Below, one piece after another: positions 42,524 to 51,816 of a stretch of 64,000 nt of DNA. A program made the translations under genes and the position numbers. Below the pieces are notes generated by a model. That model ran no database searches, had not been told where the DNA came from, and saw only the letters and a list, made by a program, of their open reading frames with translations. Source of the DNA: Rhizomicrobium sp. (GTDB lineage: Bacteria; Pseudomonadota; Alphaproteobacteria; Micropepsales; Micropepsaceae); assembly GCA_037200985.1 (NCBI GenBank), contig JBBCGJ010000001.1, positions 1,340,756-1,404,755 of the forward strand, given 5' to 3'. How positions within the stretch are numbered: the stretch's first letter is position 1; every line of letters starts with the position of its first letter.

Positions 42524-45205
42524 TTAAGTGGACAGTCTCGCCACGGCTTCCGTCAACCGCGCTGCGGTCGCGGCCGCCTCGGCGCGTTTCTCGCGCTGTT
42601 CGGTGAGGACTTCATCCGGCGCTCTCGCGACGAATTGCTCGTTCGACAGCTTGGCGTCGAAGCGGGCGATTTCGTCATGGGCTTTCTTCAGATCTTTTTC
42701 GAGGCGCGCGCGCTCCTTCGCGAAGTCGATGACGTCGCCGAGCGGCAGGCCGGCGGTCGCCTCGCCGAGGACGAATTGCGCGGTGCCTTTCGGAAAGTCG
42801 TCGACGGTTTCGGCGGCGACGAGGCGCGCGAGCTGGAGGATCACGTCCTTCTGGCGCGCCAGGCGGTCGCGCGTCTTCGCGTCCGCGTCCTTCAGCAGCA
42901 GCGCGATCTTGGCCGAGGGCGGCACGTTCATCTCGGCGCGGACCGAGCGCACGCCCTTCACCAGGTCGATGACCCAGTTCATCTCGGCCCGCGCGGCATC
43001 GTCGCCGGTCGCGGCGCCGCGCGGCCAATCGGCTTCGATGAGCAGCGTGGCGCGGGGCGCGCCGCCTTCGGCGGTCTTGGCCCACAATTCCTCCGTGATG
43101 AACGGCATGAAGGGATGCAGGATCGCGAGAAGCTGATCGCGCGCATAGGCCGCGGTCGCCCGCGTCTCCGCCTTGGCCTCGACATCGTCGCCGGCGAAGA
43201 TCGGCTTGGCGATTTCCAGATACCAGTCGCAGAACACGTCGTAGACGAAGCGATAGGCCGCCGCCGCGGCCTCGTTGAAGCGCAGCGCTTCGAGGTTCGA
43301 CGTCACGTCGGCGGCGGCCTGCGCGGTCTCCGCCACGATCCAGCGGTTCACCGTTTGCGTCAGGTTCGACGGATCGAATCCCGGCACCGTCACGCAGCCG
43401 TTCATTTCGCAGAACCGCGCCGCGTTCCACAGCTTGGTCGCGAAATTGCGGTTGGGCTCGACACGGCTGGGGCCGATGCGCATGTCGCGGGAAAGGCCAG
43501 CCGCCAACGCCAGGGTGAAGCGCAATGCGTCGGCGCCGAACTGGTCGACCAGCGTCAGGGGATCGACGACATTGCCCTTGGTCTTGGACATCTTGGCGCC
43601 CTGCTCGTCCAGCACGCGGGTGTGGATGAGAACGCGATGGAACGGCACGTCGTCCAGGAAATGGATTCCCATCATCATCATGCGGGCGACCCAGAAGAAG
43701 ATGATGTCGAAGCCGGTGGAGAGCACGCTGGTCGGATAGAAGCGCTTCAGCTCCGGCGTCTCGTCCGGCCAGCCCAGCGTCGAGAACGGCCACAGCGCGG
43801 AGGAGAACCAGGTGTCGAGCACATCGGTGTCGCGGCGAAGCGTCTTGCCCGGCGCCTGGGCCCGCGCCTCCTCTTCCGACATCGCGACGTAGATCTTGCC
43901 TTCTTCGTCGTACCAAGCCGGGATCTGATGGCCCCACCAGAGCTGGCGCGAGATGCACCAGGGATGGATGTTGCGCATCCAGTGGAAATAGACGCCGGTC
44001 CAGTTGTCCGGCGTGAAGGTCGTGCGGCCGTCCTCGACCGCCTTGATCGCTTTCTCCGCGAGCGGCGAAACGTTGAGGTACCACTGCTCCGTCATGAACG
44101 GCTCGAGCACGACGGTCTTGGTCTTTTCGTCATGCGGCACGGCATGGGTGATCTGTTCGACGTGCTCGACGAGGTTGACCGGCTCGCTCCAGCCGACCAG
44201 ATCGACCGCTTCGAGATCGGCGAGGATCGTCTTGCGCACCGCGTCCCTGTCGAGGCCGCGATAGGCCTGCGGCACGTTCTCGTTCAGCGTGCCGTCCTTG
44301 TTGAGGATGTTGATCAGCGGAAGATTGTGCCGCTTGCCGACCTCGAAGTCGTTGAAGTCGTGGCCGGGCGTGATCTTGACCGCGCCGGTGCCTTTCTCGG
44401 GATCGGAGTGCTCGTCGGCGATGATCGGGATGTTGCGATTGGCCAGCGGCACGATGGCCCTGCGGCCGATCAGGTCCTTGTAACGTTCGTCGCCCGGATG
44501 CACCGCGATGGCGGTGTCGCCCAGCATGGTCTCGGGGCGCGTCGTGGCCACGGTGATGAACCGGCCCATCTCGCCCTCGATGGGATATTTCAGATACCAG
44601 AGATGGCCCTTCATCTCGATGCTCTCGACTTCGAGATCGCTGACGGCCGTCTGGAGCTTGGGGTCCCAGTTGACGAGGCGCGTGTCCTTGTAGATCAGCC
44701 CCTGCTTGTAGAGCTCGACGAACACCTTCAGGACGGCGCGGCTGAGGCCCTCGTCCATCGTGAAGCGCTCGCGCGACCAGTCGGCGCTGGCGCCGAGGCG
44801 GCGGAGCTGCTGGATGATGGCGCCGCCCGACTCGTCCTTCCACTTCCACACCGCTTCGAGGAATTTCTCGCGGCCCATGGCAACGCGGCTCTGCTGGCGC
44901 TCGGCCAATTGGCGCTCGACGATGAGCTGGGTGGCGATGCCGGCATGGTCGGTGCCGACCTGCCAGAGCACGTCCTTGCCGCGCATGCGCTCGAAGCGGA
45001 CGAGGATGTCCTGGAGCGTGTTGTTCAGCGCGTGGCCGATGTGCAGCCGCCCGGTGATGTTCGGCGGCGGGATCATGATGCAGAACGGCTCGGCCTCCGG
45101 ACGGCGGCCGGCCTTGAAGGCGCCGGAGGCCTCCCACTGGGCGTAGATGCGCCCTTCCACGGATTTGGCGTCGAAAGTCTTGTCGAGCATGAGGGTTACT
45201 ACCAT
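42524..45205 (-). CDS. valS: Valine-tRNA ligase
   Basis: An 893-residue class I aminoacyl-tRNA synthetase. HIGH motif (RLHIGHALN), KMSKS motif as KMSKTKGN, the editing-domain segment TTRPETMLGDTAIAVHP, and a C-terminal coiled coil (RARLEKDLKKAHDEIARFDA) identify ValS rather than IleS or LeuS. ATG 45205 has GGGGAGGG just upstream, supplied by the adjacent repeat; ATG 45190, which gives the conserved start MLDKTF, is the alternative. Confidence 0.95.
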   Translation of the reverse strand: MVVTLMLDKTFDAKSVEGRIYAQWEASGAFKAGRRPEAEPFCIMIPPPNITGRLHIGHALNNTLQDILVRFERMRGKDVLWQVGTDHAGIATQLIVERQLAERQQSRVAMGREKFLEAVWKWKDESGGAIIQQLRRLGASADWSRERFTMDEGLSRAVLKVFVELYKQGLIYKDTRLVNWDPKLQTAVSDLEVESIEMKGHLWYLKYPIEGEMGRFITVATTRPETMLGDTAIAVHPGDERYKDLIGRRAIVPLANRNIPIIADEHSDPEKGTGAVKITPGHDFNDFEVGKRHNLPLINILNKDGTLNENVPQAYRGLDRDAVRKTILADLEAVDLVGWSEPVNLVEHVEQITHAVPHDEKTKTVVLEPFMTEQWYLNVSPLAEKAIKAVEDGRTTFTPDNWTGVYFHWMRNIHPWCISRQLWWGHQIPAWYDEEGKIYVAMSEEEARAQAPGKTLRRDTDVLDTWFSSALWPFSTLGWPDETPELKRFYPTSVLSTGFDIIFFWVARMMMMGIHFLDDVPFHRVLIHTRVLDEQGAKMSKTKGNVVDPLTLVDQFGADALRFTLALAAGLSRDMRIGPSRVEPNRNFATKLWNAARFCEMNGCVTVPGFDPSNLTQTVNRWIVAETAQAAADVTSNLEALRFNEAAAAAYRFVYDVFCDWYLEIAKPIFAGDDVEAKAETRATAAYARDQLLAILHPFMPFITEELWAKTAEGGAPRATLLIEADWPRGAATGDDAARAEMNWVIDLVKGVRSVRAEMNVPPSAKIALLLKDADAKTRDRLARQKDVILQLARLVAAETVDDFPKGTAQFVLGEATAGLPLGDVIDFAKERARLEKDLKKAHDEIARFDAKLSNEQFVARAPDEVLTEQREKRAEAAATAARLTEAVARLST

Positions 45206-45208
45206 CTG

Positions 45209-45347
45209 CCCTCCCCTTGAGGGAGGGTCGAAATCGTTGAGCGCAGCGAAGACGATTTCGGGGAGGGGTCATGGCGCGGTGCCGGACCCCTCCCCGAAAA
45301 AATCTTCGCTTCGCTACGATTTTTTCGACCCTCCCTCAAGGGGAGGG
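45209..45347. repeat. Large palindromic intergenic repeat, family B
   Basis: Perfect 23-bp arms (45209-45231 and 45325-45347, both built on CCCTCCCCTTGAGGGAGGGT) enclose a second imperfect inverted repeat around GGGGAGGGG / CCCCTCCCC with internal AT-rich arms. It separates popZ from valS and could form a long hairpin. Shared units recur at 57320-57403. Confidence 0.8.
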
Positions 45348-45361
45348 TCGGACCTCCGGGA

Positions 45362-45979
45362 TCAGGCCTTGCCGCCGCGCGCTTTTACGACGCGTTCGAC
45401 TTCGTTGCGGACCGCGCCTTCGAGCAGCGCCGGGAAATGCTCGTCCATCCATTCGCGGATGAGCGGCTTTACCGCCGCGAGCAGTTCGGCCTTGTTGCCG
45501 TCCATCCATTTGTGCAGCACCGGATCGAAGGCGCCGGTGATGGCGCGCTCGAACACGGCCTCGACGGAACTGCCTTCCGGGATCGACAGGGCGCGCGCGG
45601 GGGCGGGCGCAACGGGAGCGGGCGGCGGCTCGACCGCGGCGGGGATCTTGGCGAAGGTCTCGTCCATGGCCTTGCGGGTCTTGTCGGAGAAGATGTCGTC
45701 ATGCGAGGCGGCGGGCGCCGGCTTCGGCTCCTCGACGGTCTCGAACACGACGTCGTCGTGCTTGGGCGGCGGCGGCGCGGCGGCGCGCACCGGCTCGGGC
45801 TTCGGCGCGGGCGGCGGCAGCTCTTCCACTTCCTGGGTCAGTTCCAGCACGTCGGCCTCCGCATGGGCGGGCGCCGGCGCGGCTGCGGGCGGGGCGTCCG
45901 CGGAATCCTCGGAGATGATCTTGCGGATGGAAGCGAGAATTTCTTCCATCGTGGGTTCGTGCTGCGGATTGGACGCCAT
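45362..45979 (-). CDS. popZ: DUF2497 protein, PopZ-like polar organiser
   Basis: A 205-residue protein with the PopZ layout: a short N-terminal helix (PTMEEILASIRKIISED), a long Pro/Ala/Glu-rich disordered middle, and a C-terminal DUF2497 helix bundle (FDPVLHKWMDGNKAELLAAV, then PLIREWMDEHFPALLEGAV and NEVERVV). In Caulobacter PopZ self-assembles at cell poles and anchors the chromosome origin. ATG 45979 has GGAG 8 nt upstream; the upstream ATG at 45997 lacks one. The popZ-valS order is common in alphaproteobacteria. Confidence 0.9.
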   Translation of the reverse strand: MASNPQHEPTMEEILASIRKIISEDSADAPPAAAPAPAHAEADVLELTQEVEELPPPAPKPEPVRAAAPPPPKHDDVVFETVEEPKPAPAASHDDIFSDKTRKAMDETFAKIPAAVEPPPAPVAPAPARALSIPEGSSVEAVFERAITGAFDPVLHKWMDGNKAELLAAVKPLIREWMDEHFPALLEGAVRNEVERVVKARGGKA

Positions 45980-46097
45980 GACGGAATCTCCGGACATTCG
46001 CGAGAAAGGATTTCACCCGTGACCCTAGGACAGTGGGGTCAAGAACGCAAAAACTTCGTTAAGCTTTATGCGGTTGGCCGGCGTTTCGCGGCAAAAA

Positions 46098-47609
46098 TCA
46101 ATCGCCCAGCCCGATCCAGCGGCCGGCATTGTCGTCATAGTGTTCGAGCGGATCGTAGAGTTTCACCTTCAGGCCCAGGCTCGCGGCCGTCAGGGACCCG
46201 CCGGCCGCCAGCACCTGGAAGGCCGCGACCTCGGCGTTGCGCTTCGCGGTGACGAGCGCAACGGCGGAATTGAGAAGCTCCTGCTCGGCATTGAGGACGT
46301 CCAATATCGTACGCCCGCCGACCTGCTGCTCCTTCGTGACGCCCTCGAAGGCGATTTCGTTGGCGTGCTGCGCCGCCTCGTTCGAGGCGATGGAGGCTTC
46401 GGCGGATTCGAACTGGGCCCAGGCCGTCGTCACCGCATCGCGCACCTGCCTGTCGGAGACCGTGACGTTGAGCGCCGCCTGGGTGTGCAGTTCCTTGGCC
46501 TGGCGCACCGTCGCCTCCTCGATGCCGGCCTGGTAGAGCGGCACGTTGAGCTGGCCGGTGACGGTCACGGCATGCTGGGCGGTATGCGGCGTGTCGTTGA
46601 ACGTGCCGGTCGGCGAAACGACGGAGCCCTGCCCGTAGGCATATTGTCCCTGCACGGAGAATGTCGGCAGCATGGCGCCGAACGCGTCGTCGACGGCGTA
46701 ATTCGCGGCCACTTCGTTCTCCCGCGCGCTGACCATCGCCGGGTTCTGCTTGAGCGCCAGCACGATGGATTCGTCGGCGCCGCTCGGCAGCGCCTTGGGT
46801 AGCGCCGGCTCGGTCTCCAGCGTCTCCGGCTGGCGGCCGATGGCCTGCAGGAAATTCGCGGCGCTGATCGCGAGCTGGCTCCGCGCCGCGGTCAGGTCGG
46901 ACTGCGCGCCGGCGAGGCGCGCCTGGCTCTGTGCCACGTCGGTGCGCGTCAGCGAGCCGGCATTGAACTGGGCCTGGGTCGCGTCCGCCTGCTTCTGCAG
47001 CACCTGCACATTGTGCTCGCGCAGCCCGAGGATCGCGGTGTCGCGCACGACATCCATGTAGGATGTCGCGGCGCTCAGCAGCACGGTCTGCTCGGCGGCC
47101 AGAAGCTGGGCGCGGGCGGCGCGCACCTGCGCCTTGGCGCGGCCGATCTGCGCGATCGTGCGCCCGCCGCGGAAGATCGGCTGGGTGATCGTCAACGCGC
47201 CCTGCAGCGGATGGGACGAGATGTTGGAGATCGGGCCGAAGATCACATTGCCGTTGCCGTCCGTGATCGTCTGCGGAAAGAAGTAGAACTGGCTGTAGGC
47301 ATAAGTGCCGCCGGCCGAGATCGTCGGCCGCCAGCCGCCATTGGCGATGGCGACGTTTTCGTCGGTGGCGCGCAGCGAGGCTTCCTGTGCGGCAAGCTGC
47401 GGATTGGTCTCGTAAGCGACGGCCAGCGCCTCGTTGAGCGTCAGGCTGGGCTTCTCGGTCGAGGGCGGGGGCAACGGCGACGGCATGGGGTCTGCGGCGG
47501 CGACCGTGGTCGCGGGTTTTGCCTTGTGGTGCCGGACGGCCGCGTCCGCCGATGTCGCAACGGCGAGCACCAGCAGCGGGATCACCGCGGCGCGGGTGTA
47601 GATGTTCAT
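46098..47609 (-). CDS. TolC family outer-membrane efflux/secretion channel
   Basis: A 503-residue TolC-family protein with a signal peptide (MNIYTRAAVIPLLVLAVATSADA), a Pro-rich linker, then two repeats of alternating long helices and strands: LTLNEALAVAYETNPQLAAQ, QPIFRGGRTIAQIGRAKAQV, and in the second half VPLYQAGIEEATVRQAKEL and GGRTILDVLNAEQELLNS. It forms the outer-membrane exit duct for type I secretion or RND pumps. The partner pump genes are not in the window. It lies 37 bp downstream of pcm on the same strand. Confidence 0.92.
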   Translation of the reverse strand: MNIYTRAAVIPLLVLAVATSADAAVRHHKAKPATTVAAADPMPSPLPPPSTEKPSLTLNEALAVAYETNPQLAAQEASLRATDENVAIANGGWRPTISAGGTYAYSQFYFFPQTITDGNGNVIFGPISNISSHPLQGALTITQPIFRGGRTIAQIGRAKAQVRAARAQLLAAEQTVLLSAATSYMDVVRDTAILGLREHNVQVLQKQADATQAQFNAGSLTRTDVAQSQARLAGAQSDLTAARSQLAISAANFLQAIGRQPETLETEPALPKALPSGADESIVLALKQNPAMVSARENEVAANYAVDDAFGAMLPTFSVQGQYAYGQGSVVSPTGTFNDTPHTAQHAVTVTGQLNVPLYQAGIEEATVRQAKELHTQAALNVTVSDRQVRDAVTTAWAQFESAEASIASNEAAQHANEIAFEGVTKEQQVGGRTILDVLNAEQELLNSAVALVTAKRNAEVAAFQVLAAGGSLTAASLGLKVKLYDPLEHYDDNAGRWIGLGD

Positions 47610-47646
47610 CGCAAAAGCCCCTTCCTGCGTCCCGGATATGGGGACG

Positions 47647-48300
47647 TCAGAAGACGAATCCAACCACCTTGCGGAAGCCCGCCAGCAGCGGGACCGTGGC
47701 GTCGAAATCCATCCGGCTGCCGACACCGCCCTTGTCGCGGACATAGAGGCGCGCCCGCCCCTGCCCGCCGTCGTTGACGATCGCGGCCAACCGCCCGCCC
47801 TCGGCGAGCTGGGACAAGAGAGACTCGGGCACCGATTCGACGGCGCCCTCGATCACGATGACGTCGAACGGCGCCTTGGCCTTCACGCCCTCGGTCAGTC
47901 CGCCCTGGACCACCGTGGCGTTGGCCGCGCCGTTGGCCGGGACCATGTCGGACGCGACGCGGACGAGATCGGCATCCTGCTCCAGCCCGACCACCGATCT
48001 GGCTATTCGGGCCAGGACCACGGTCGAATAGCCGGTGGCGCAGGCGACATCGAGGACGCGGTCCTCCGCCCGGGGCGCCGCGAGCTGGACCAGCTTTCCG
48101 AACGTCCGGGGGTCGAGCAGGAAACGGCCCTGCGCCACCTCGACCGGCACGTCGGCATAGGCGGTGGCGCGCTTGGCGGCGGGCACGAAGCGCTCGCGCG
48201 GCACCGCCTGCATGGCGGCATGGATGCGCGGATCGGTGACGTCGTTGGTGCGGACCTGGCACTCGACCATGTTGAAGCGCTGGGTGGCGTAGTCGGCCAT
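47647..48300 (-). CDS. pcm: Protein-L-isoaspartate O-methyltransferase family protein
   Basis: A 217-residue SAM-dependent methyltransferase of the PCMT family: NMVECQVRTNDVTDPRI, VPRERFVPAAKRA, EDRVLDVACATGYSTVVLARI (SAM loop; the usual GTGSGY is ACATGY) and IVIEGAVESVPESLL. PCMT repairs isoaspartyl residues. The N-terminal MVECQVR type is a widespread alphaproteobacterial variant adjacent to tolC, and its repair activity is less certain than for classical Pcm. Confidence 0.85.
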   Translation of the reverse strand: MADYATQRFNMVECQVRTNDVTDPRIHAAMQAVPRERFVPAAKRATAYADVPVEVAQGRFLLDPRTFGKLVQLAAPRAEDRVLDVACATGYSTVVLARIARSVVGLEQDADLVRVASDMVPANGAANATVVQGGLTEGVKAKAPFDVIVIEGAVESVPESLLSQLAEGGRLAAIVNDGGQGRARLYVRDKGGVGSRMDFDATVPLLAGFRKVVGFVF

Positions 48301-48462
48301 GGGATTCGCCCGCTTTCTGTAGGACGGACGGCTTATAGGGGGGCGGTCCGGCCCTGACAACGAGGCGGCGCGGCGCGGACGGTTGTCGGCGGGCGCATGC
48401 TTCTGATATAGGGCGCGCCTGCCGCCGAAATCCGTGGGCGTCCACGGGGTTAATCAGATCGA

Positions 48463-48536
48463 GGCCACGTGGCGGAGTGGTGACGCAGCGGACTGCAAAT
48501 CCGTGAACCCCGGTTCAATTCCGGGCGTGGCCTCCA
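48463..48536 (+). tRNA. tRNA-Cys (anticodon GCA)
   Basis: A 74-nt cloverleaf: acceptor GGCCACG with CGTGGCC, discriminator T as expected for tRNA-Cys, encoded CCA at 48534-48536; anticodon loop CTGCAAA with GCA; T arm GGTTCAATTCC. Confidence 0.96.
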
Positions 48537-48898
48537 GTCTCTGCCCTCCCGGCGGCAGAATACGTCCGTACACTGACATTCATGCCGCCATGGCCCCGCG
48601 CGATTCGGCTCGGCGCGTCGCCTCCGATCGACCTGGCGGCGAGGTTGCCGCGCCCACGGGGTCCGGATACGCGTACAAGTACGTGTCCCGAAATCGTGCA
48701 TGTTAAGGTTTTATTAACCTAGCCATAGCAAAGTTCCGCCCGTCTTCCCTTGAAGACACCCCACCATTACCCAACGCCTTGGGGCCGGGCTAACCACCCG
48801 GCCTCTTTTTTTGGCCGCCCGGGCGGCGGATCTGGGGGCCGCCAAATTTGGCTTTGCATTGCCAAACAAACGGGTTAGACACCCCGTCCTCGACATGT
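48537..48898. other. Non-coding stretch between tRNA-Cys and tRNA-Asn
   Basis: About 360 bp without a convincing gene. It contains an AT-rich patch around 48706-48732 that could include the tRNA-Asn or an sRNA promoter, and a strong plus-strand terminator at 48783-48812. Confidence 0.5.
48783..48812 (+). terminator. Rho-independent terminator
   Basis: A stem GGCCGGG / CCCGGCC with a short CTAACCA loop is followed by TCTTTTTTT on the plus strand. It could end the tRNA-Cys transcript or a short RNA starting in the AT-rich patch just before it. Confidence 0.75.
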
Positions 48899-48973
48899 TC
48901 CTCGGTAGCTCAGCGGTAGAGCAACCGGCTGTTAACCGGTTGGTCGCTGGTTCGAATCCGGCCCGGGGAGCCA
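48899..48973 (+). tRNA. tRNA-Asn (anticodon GTT)
   Basis: A 75-nt cloverleaf: acceptor TCCTCGG with CCGGGGA (one G-T pair), discriminator G, encoded CCA; anticodon stem-loop CCGGCTGTTAACCGG with GTT; T arm GGTTCGAATCC. Confidence 0.95.
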
Positions 48974-49045
48974 TTTTCGTCGGCGGGCGAGCAAAGCAGC
49001 CGCCACGCCAACCCTACTTTGTTCGCCCGCTGTTGCTGTCGCCCC

Positions 49046-49681
49046 TCAAATGTACGGCGGCGCGATGCCTTCCACAGACAGCGCCTCCAGCACCGCCGGC
49101 CGGGCGGCGACGCGTTCGGCGTAGGCGCCGAGCACCGGGTTTAGGCGCGGCGGCGTCGGCAGGGCGCGGCCCCAACGGATGAACATGAAGAGATAGAGAT
49201 CGGCGGCGCTGAACGCCTCGCCCAGGAGCCACGCATTCGTCGCGAGATGGGCCGAGATCAGGTCGAAGGTCCTGCCGATGCGCGCCGCCGTCGCGGCCTT
49301 CACCGAGTCGGCATAGGCGGGATCGTCGACGAATTCGTGGGCGTAGAACCAGGCGCGGAATTGCGTTTGCAGCGCATTCGAGATCAGCACCATCCACTTG
49401 TAGTAGGCACCGCGCTCGCGCGCGCCGGAGGGCGGCGCGAGCTTCGCCTCGGGATGGCGATCGGCGAGATAGAGCGCGATCGCGGCGGTCTCATGGATCG
49501 GCTGGCCGTCGTCGACCAGCACCGGGATCGTTCCAGAGGGGTTGAGCTTCAGATAGTCCGCGCTCTTCTGCTCGTTGCCGGCGCGGTCGACCAGGCGCAG
49601 CTCGAACGGCGCGCCGATCTCGCGCAGCAGCATGTGCGGCATCAGGCTGGCATTGCCGGGAAAGTAGTAGAGCGTGTACAG
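49046..49681 (-). CDS. Glutathione S-transferase family protein
   Basis: A 211-residue GST: thioredoxin-like N-terminal domain (YTLYYFPGNASLMPHMLLRE, then NPSGTIPVLVDDG with the cis-Pro and HETAAIALYLADRHP) and an all-helical C-terminal domain. The family N-terminus YTLYYFPGNAS lies upstream of the first ATG (49642), and the only candidate start giving it is a CTG at 49681 with a perfect AGGAGG 5 nt upstream, so a CTG start is proposed. The annotated range would be 49046-49642 if only standard starts were used. It is 9 bp after the response-regulator stop. Confidence 0.85.
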   Translation of the reverse strand: MYTLYYFPGNASLMPHMLLREIGAPFELRLVDRAGNEQKSADYLKLNPSGTIPVLVDDGQPIHETAAIALYLADRHPEAKLAPPSGARERGAYYKWMVLISNALQTQFRAWFYAHEFVDDPAYADSVKAATAARIGRTFDLISAHLATNAWLLGEAFSAADLYLFMFIRWGRALPTPPRLNPVLGAYAERVAARPAVLEALSVEGIAPPYI

Positions 49682-49690
49682 GCGGGCCTC

Positions 49691-50080
49691 CTACGCGGTC
49701 GTATCCAGCACGTTCTTCAGCGCCGCCGACATCGTCTCGAGGTTGAACGGCTTCTGCACGACGGTGCGGGCGGACCAGCGCGGATCCATGCCGCTCTTGC
49801 CGTAACCGGTGGTGAAGACGAAGCGGATGCCGGCGGCCGCCAGCCGCTCGGCGACCGGATAGACGCGCTCGCCGCCGAGATTGACATCGAGCACGGCGAT
49901 GTCGGGCGGGCGCGCGTCGATCTGCGCCATCGCCGCGGCGAGCGTCCCGGCATGACGCACGTCGCTCGCGCCGAGCTCGGTGAGCATGTCCTCGATCAGG
50001 AAGGAAATGATCGCCTCGTCCTCGACGACGAGCACGCTCAGGCGATCGAGGAATCGCGTGCCGGAATCCGCTTCGGTCAT
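49691..50080 (-). CDS. Single-domain response regulator
   Basis: A 129-residue stand-alone receiver domain: acidic pocket VVEDEAIISF, phospho-acceptor Asp in DIAVLDVNLGG, conserved Thr in RFVFTTGYG and Lys in VVQKPFNLE. There is no output domain. It starts 14 bp after the HWE kinase stop and is the likely phosphorylation partner of that kinase. Confidence 0.92.
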   Translation of the reverse strand: MTEADSGTRFLDRLSVLVVEDEAIISFLIEDMLTELGASDVRHAGTLAAAMAQIDARPPDIAVLDVNLGGERVYPVAERLAAAGIRFVFTTGYGKSGMDPRWSARTVVQKPFNLETMSAALKNVLDTTA

Positions 50081-50094
50081 GGCAACACTGCCTA

Positions 50095-51510
50095 CTATTC
50101 CGGCAGCGGAATTTCCATCGTGCAATGCACGCCGGCGGCGGAGAAGGCGATCGTCGGACGGCCGCCCAGCTCGTGCGCGATGCTGCGTTCGAGCAGCCGC
50201 GTGCCGAAACCGCGCTTGCGCGGCGCGGCGACGGCGGGCCCGCCCTCCTCGCGCCAATCGACGAGCAGCATGCGGCCTTCGACCCGCCAGCGGAGCGCCA
50301 CCGTGCCGGCCGGCGTCGAGAGCGCGCCGTGCCGCATCGCGTTGCAGGCAAGCTCGTGCAGCACCATGCCCATGGCCAGCGCGATGCGCGGCTTCAGCTT
50401 GACGGAGGGCCCTTCGATCGCGACATGGCTGTTCGCCGAGCCGCGCAACGGCCGGAAGGTGTCGCCCGCGATGGCGGCCAGGTCGGCCCATTCCCAGGCG
50501 TTGCGGGTAAGCTGGTCGTGCACGCGGCTGAGCGACAGCAGGCGCCCCTCGAACTCGCCGTCGCCATGGGGGCCGCGCATCGTCTGCGCCGCCAGCGACT
50601 GGATGGTCGCCAGGGTGTTTTTCACGCGGTGGTTGAGCTCGTCGATCAGCCCGCGCTGCTGCGCGTCGGCGCGCTTCTGGCCGGTCAGGTCGATCAGCAT
50701 GTTCACGCCGCCGATCAACTCGCCGTCGCTGCCGAAGAGCGGTGTCGGATAGGGCAGGAAGGGCACGCGGGTGCCGTCGGGCCGCTCGACCACCGCTTCG
50801 GGCCCGACAAGGGCACGCTGCTCCTTGAGCGCGACGGCCATCGGGCACCGGTCGTGCGGCAGGAGCGTGCCGTCGGGCAGGTAGATCTTCCATGAGCCGC
50901 ACCAGAGCTGCTCGCCGATCTTCGGCGCGAAGCCCCAGAGCCGCTCCGCCGCCTTGTTGTAGTAGAGAAGCCTGCCTTCCGCATCGGTGGTGTATATCGC
51001 CGCGGGCAGCGCCTCCATCACATGGCGCGCCACCCGGCGGCCCTCGCGCATCTGGTCCTTGACGCGCACGAGTTCGCCGACGTCCTGAAAGCAGTTCACG
51101 CCGCCCAGCAGCGTGCCGTGCTCGTCGAAGATCGGATCGACATTGGCGAGGATGGCGACCCGGGTGCCGTCCTGCCGCTCGACGGTCAGTTCGCGGTCGC
51201 GCACCGGCTGGCCGGTGGCCAGCACCACGGCCATCGGAGACTCGTCGACGGCGACCTCCCTGCCCTGGCGGTCCATGATCTTGAAGGCGCCGCAACAGAG
51301 CGAATCGGGATCGCCGAGTGCCGGGGCGCGGCCCCACAACTCCGCAGCACGGCGGTTGTACTGGACGATCAGGCCAGCGCGATCGCAGGTGTAGATGCCG
51401 ATGGGCAGATTCTCGACCAGCGATGCCGGCGAACGCACGATGCGCTCGAGCGCCAGGGATGCGACAGCCGCCCCCCTCCCGCTTGCTACGGCATCGGCCG
51501 AACTGGTCAT
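50095..51510 (-). CDS. PAS-domain sensor histidine kinase, HWE family
   Basis: A 471-residue soluble sensor kinase. Two PAS domains (residues about 30-150 and 165-290; ENLPIGIYTCDRAGLIVQYN and EALPAAIYTTDAEGRLLYYN start them) precede an HWE kinase core: phospho-acceptor His in DELNHRVKNTLATIQSLAAQ, VLHELACNAMRHGAL as N-box, and the W-x-E motif DWREEGG. No membrane segment is present, so it senses an intracellular or redox/light-type signal. An EcfG-type promoter lies just upstream, linking it to the general stress response. Confidence 0.92.
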   Translation of the reverse strand: MTSSADAVASGRGAAVASLALERIVRSPASLVENLPIGIYTCDRAGLIVQYNRRAAELWGRAPALGDPDSLCCGAFKIMDRQGREVAVDESPMAVVLATGQPVRDRELTVERQDGTRVAILANVDPIFDEHGTLLGGVNCFQDVGELVRVKDQMREGRRVARHVMEALPAAIYTTDAEGRLLYYNKAAERLWGFAPKIGEQLWCGSWKIYLPDGTLLPHDRCPMAVALKEQRALVGPEAVVERPDGTRVPFLPYPTPLFGSDGELIGGVNMLIDLTGQKRADAQQRGLIDELNHRVKNTLATIQSLAAQTMRGPHGDGEFEGRLLSLSRVHDQLTRNAWEWADLAAIAGDTFRPLRGSANSHVAIEGPSVKLKPRIALAMGMVLHELACNAMRHGALSTPAGTVALRWRVEGRMLLVDWREEGGPAVAAPRKRGFGTRLLERSIAHELGGRPTIAFSAAGVHCTMEIPLPE

Positions 51511-51816
51511 CTTTCCCCTTTGTGACAGCGAAAACACAGAACCATACGTCAGGCGAGAACGTGCATCGCGACGGTTGGTTCCACCTAAGCCTTTGAATCG
51601 AAGGAAGAACAGCCGTGACAGTCTTAACACGAAGTCGTTAGCGCGCGGTTCCTGTTTCTCGGGGCATGACCGACTCACCCCGATACCGGTCGCAGCGCTG
51701 CGTCGCCCGCCATCGGGTTTTCGAGGCAGAGCAGATACTTACGGCGCCTTTCTTTCGTCGCTTGAAGGCCCCTGCCGGCGCGATTAGGTTCGTTTCGCCC
51801 CCACGAACGCGTACAG
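51511..51816. other. Divergent promoter region between the HWE kinase and cysK
   Basis: About 305 bp without a gene. It contains the EcfG-type promoter for the kinase near its left end; the promoter for cysK should be near its right end but no strong match is visible. Confidence 0.5.
51558..51582 (-). promoter_or_regulatory. EcfG (general stress sigma factor) type promoter
   Basis: On the minus strand GGAAC (51582-51578) is followed after exactly 16 bp by CGTT (51561-51558), matching the EcfG consensus GGAAC-N16/17-CGTT of alphaproteobacteria. The kinase gene starts 47 bp further on. Confidence 0.7.

Noticed and set aside
42635..45220. Long plus-strand frame (861 codons) opposite valS
   Set aside because: It lies entirely antisense to valS, which has all catalytic motifs; no domain is visible on this strand.
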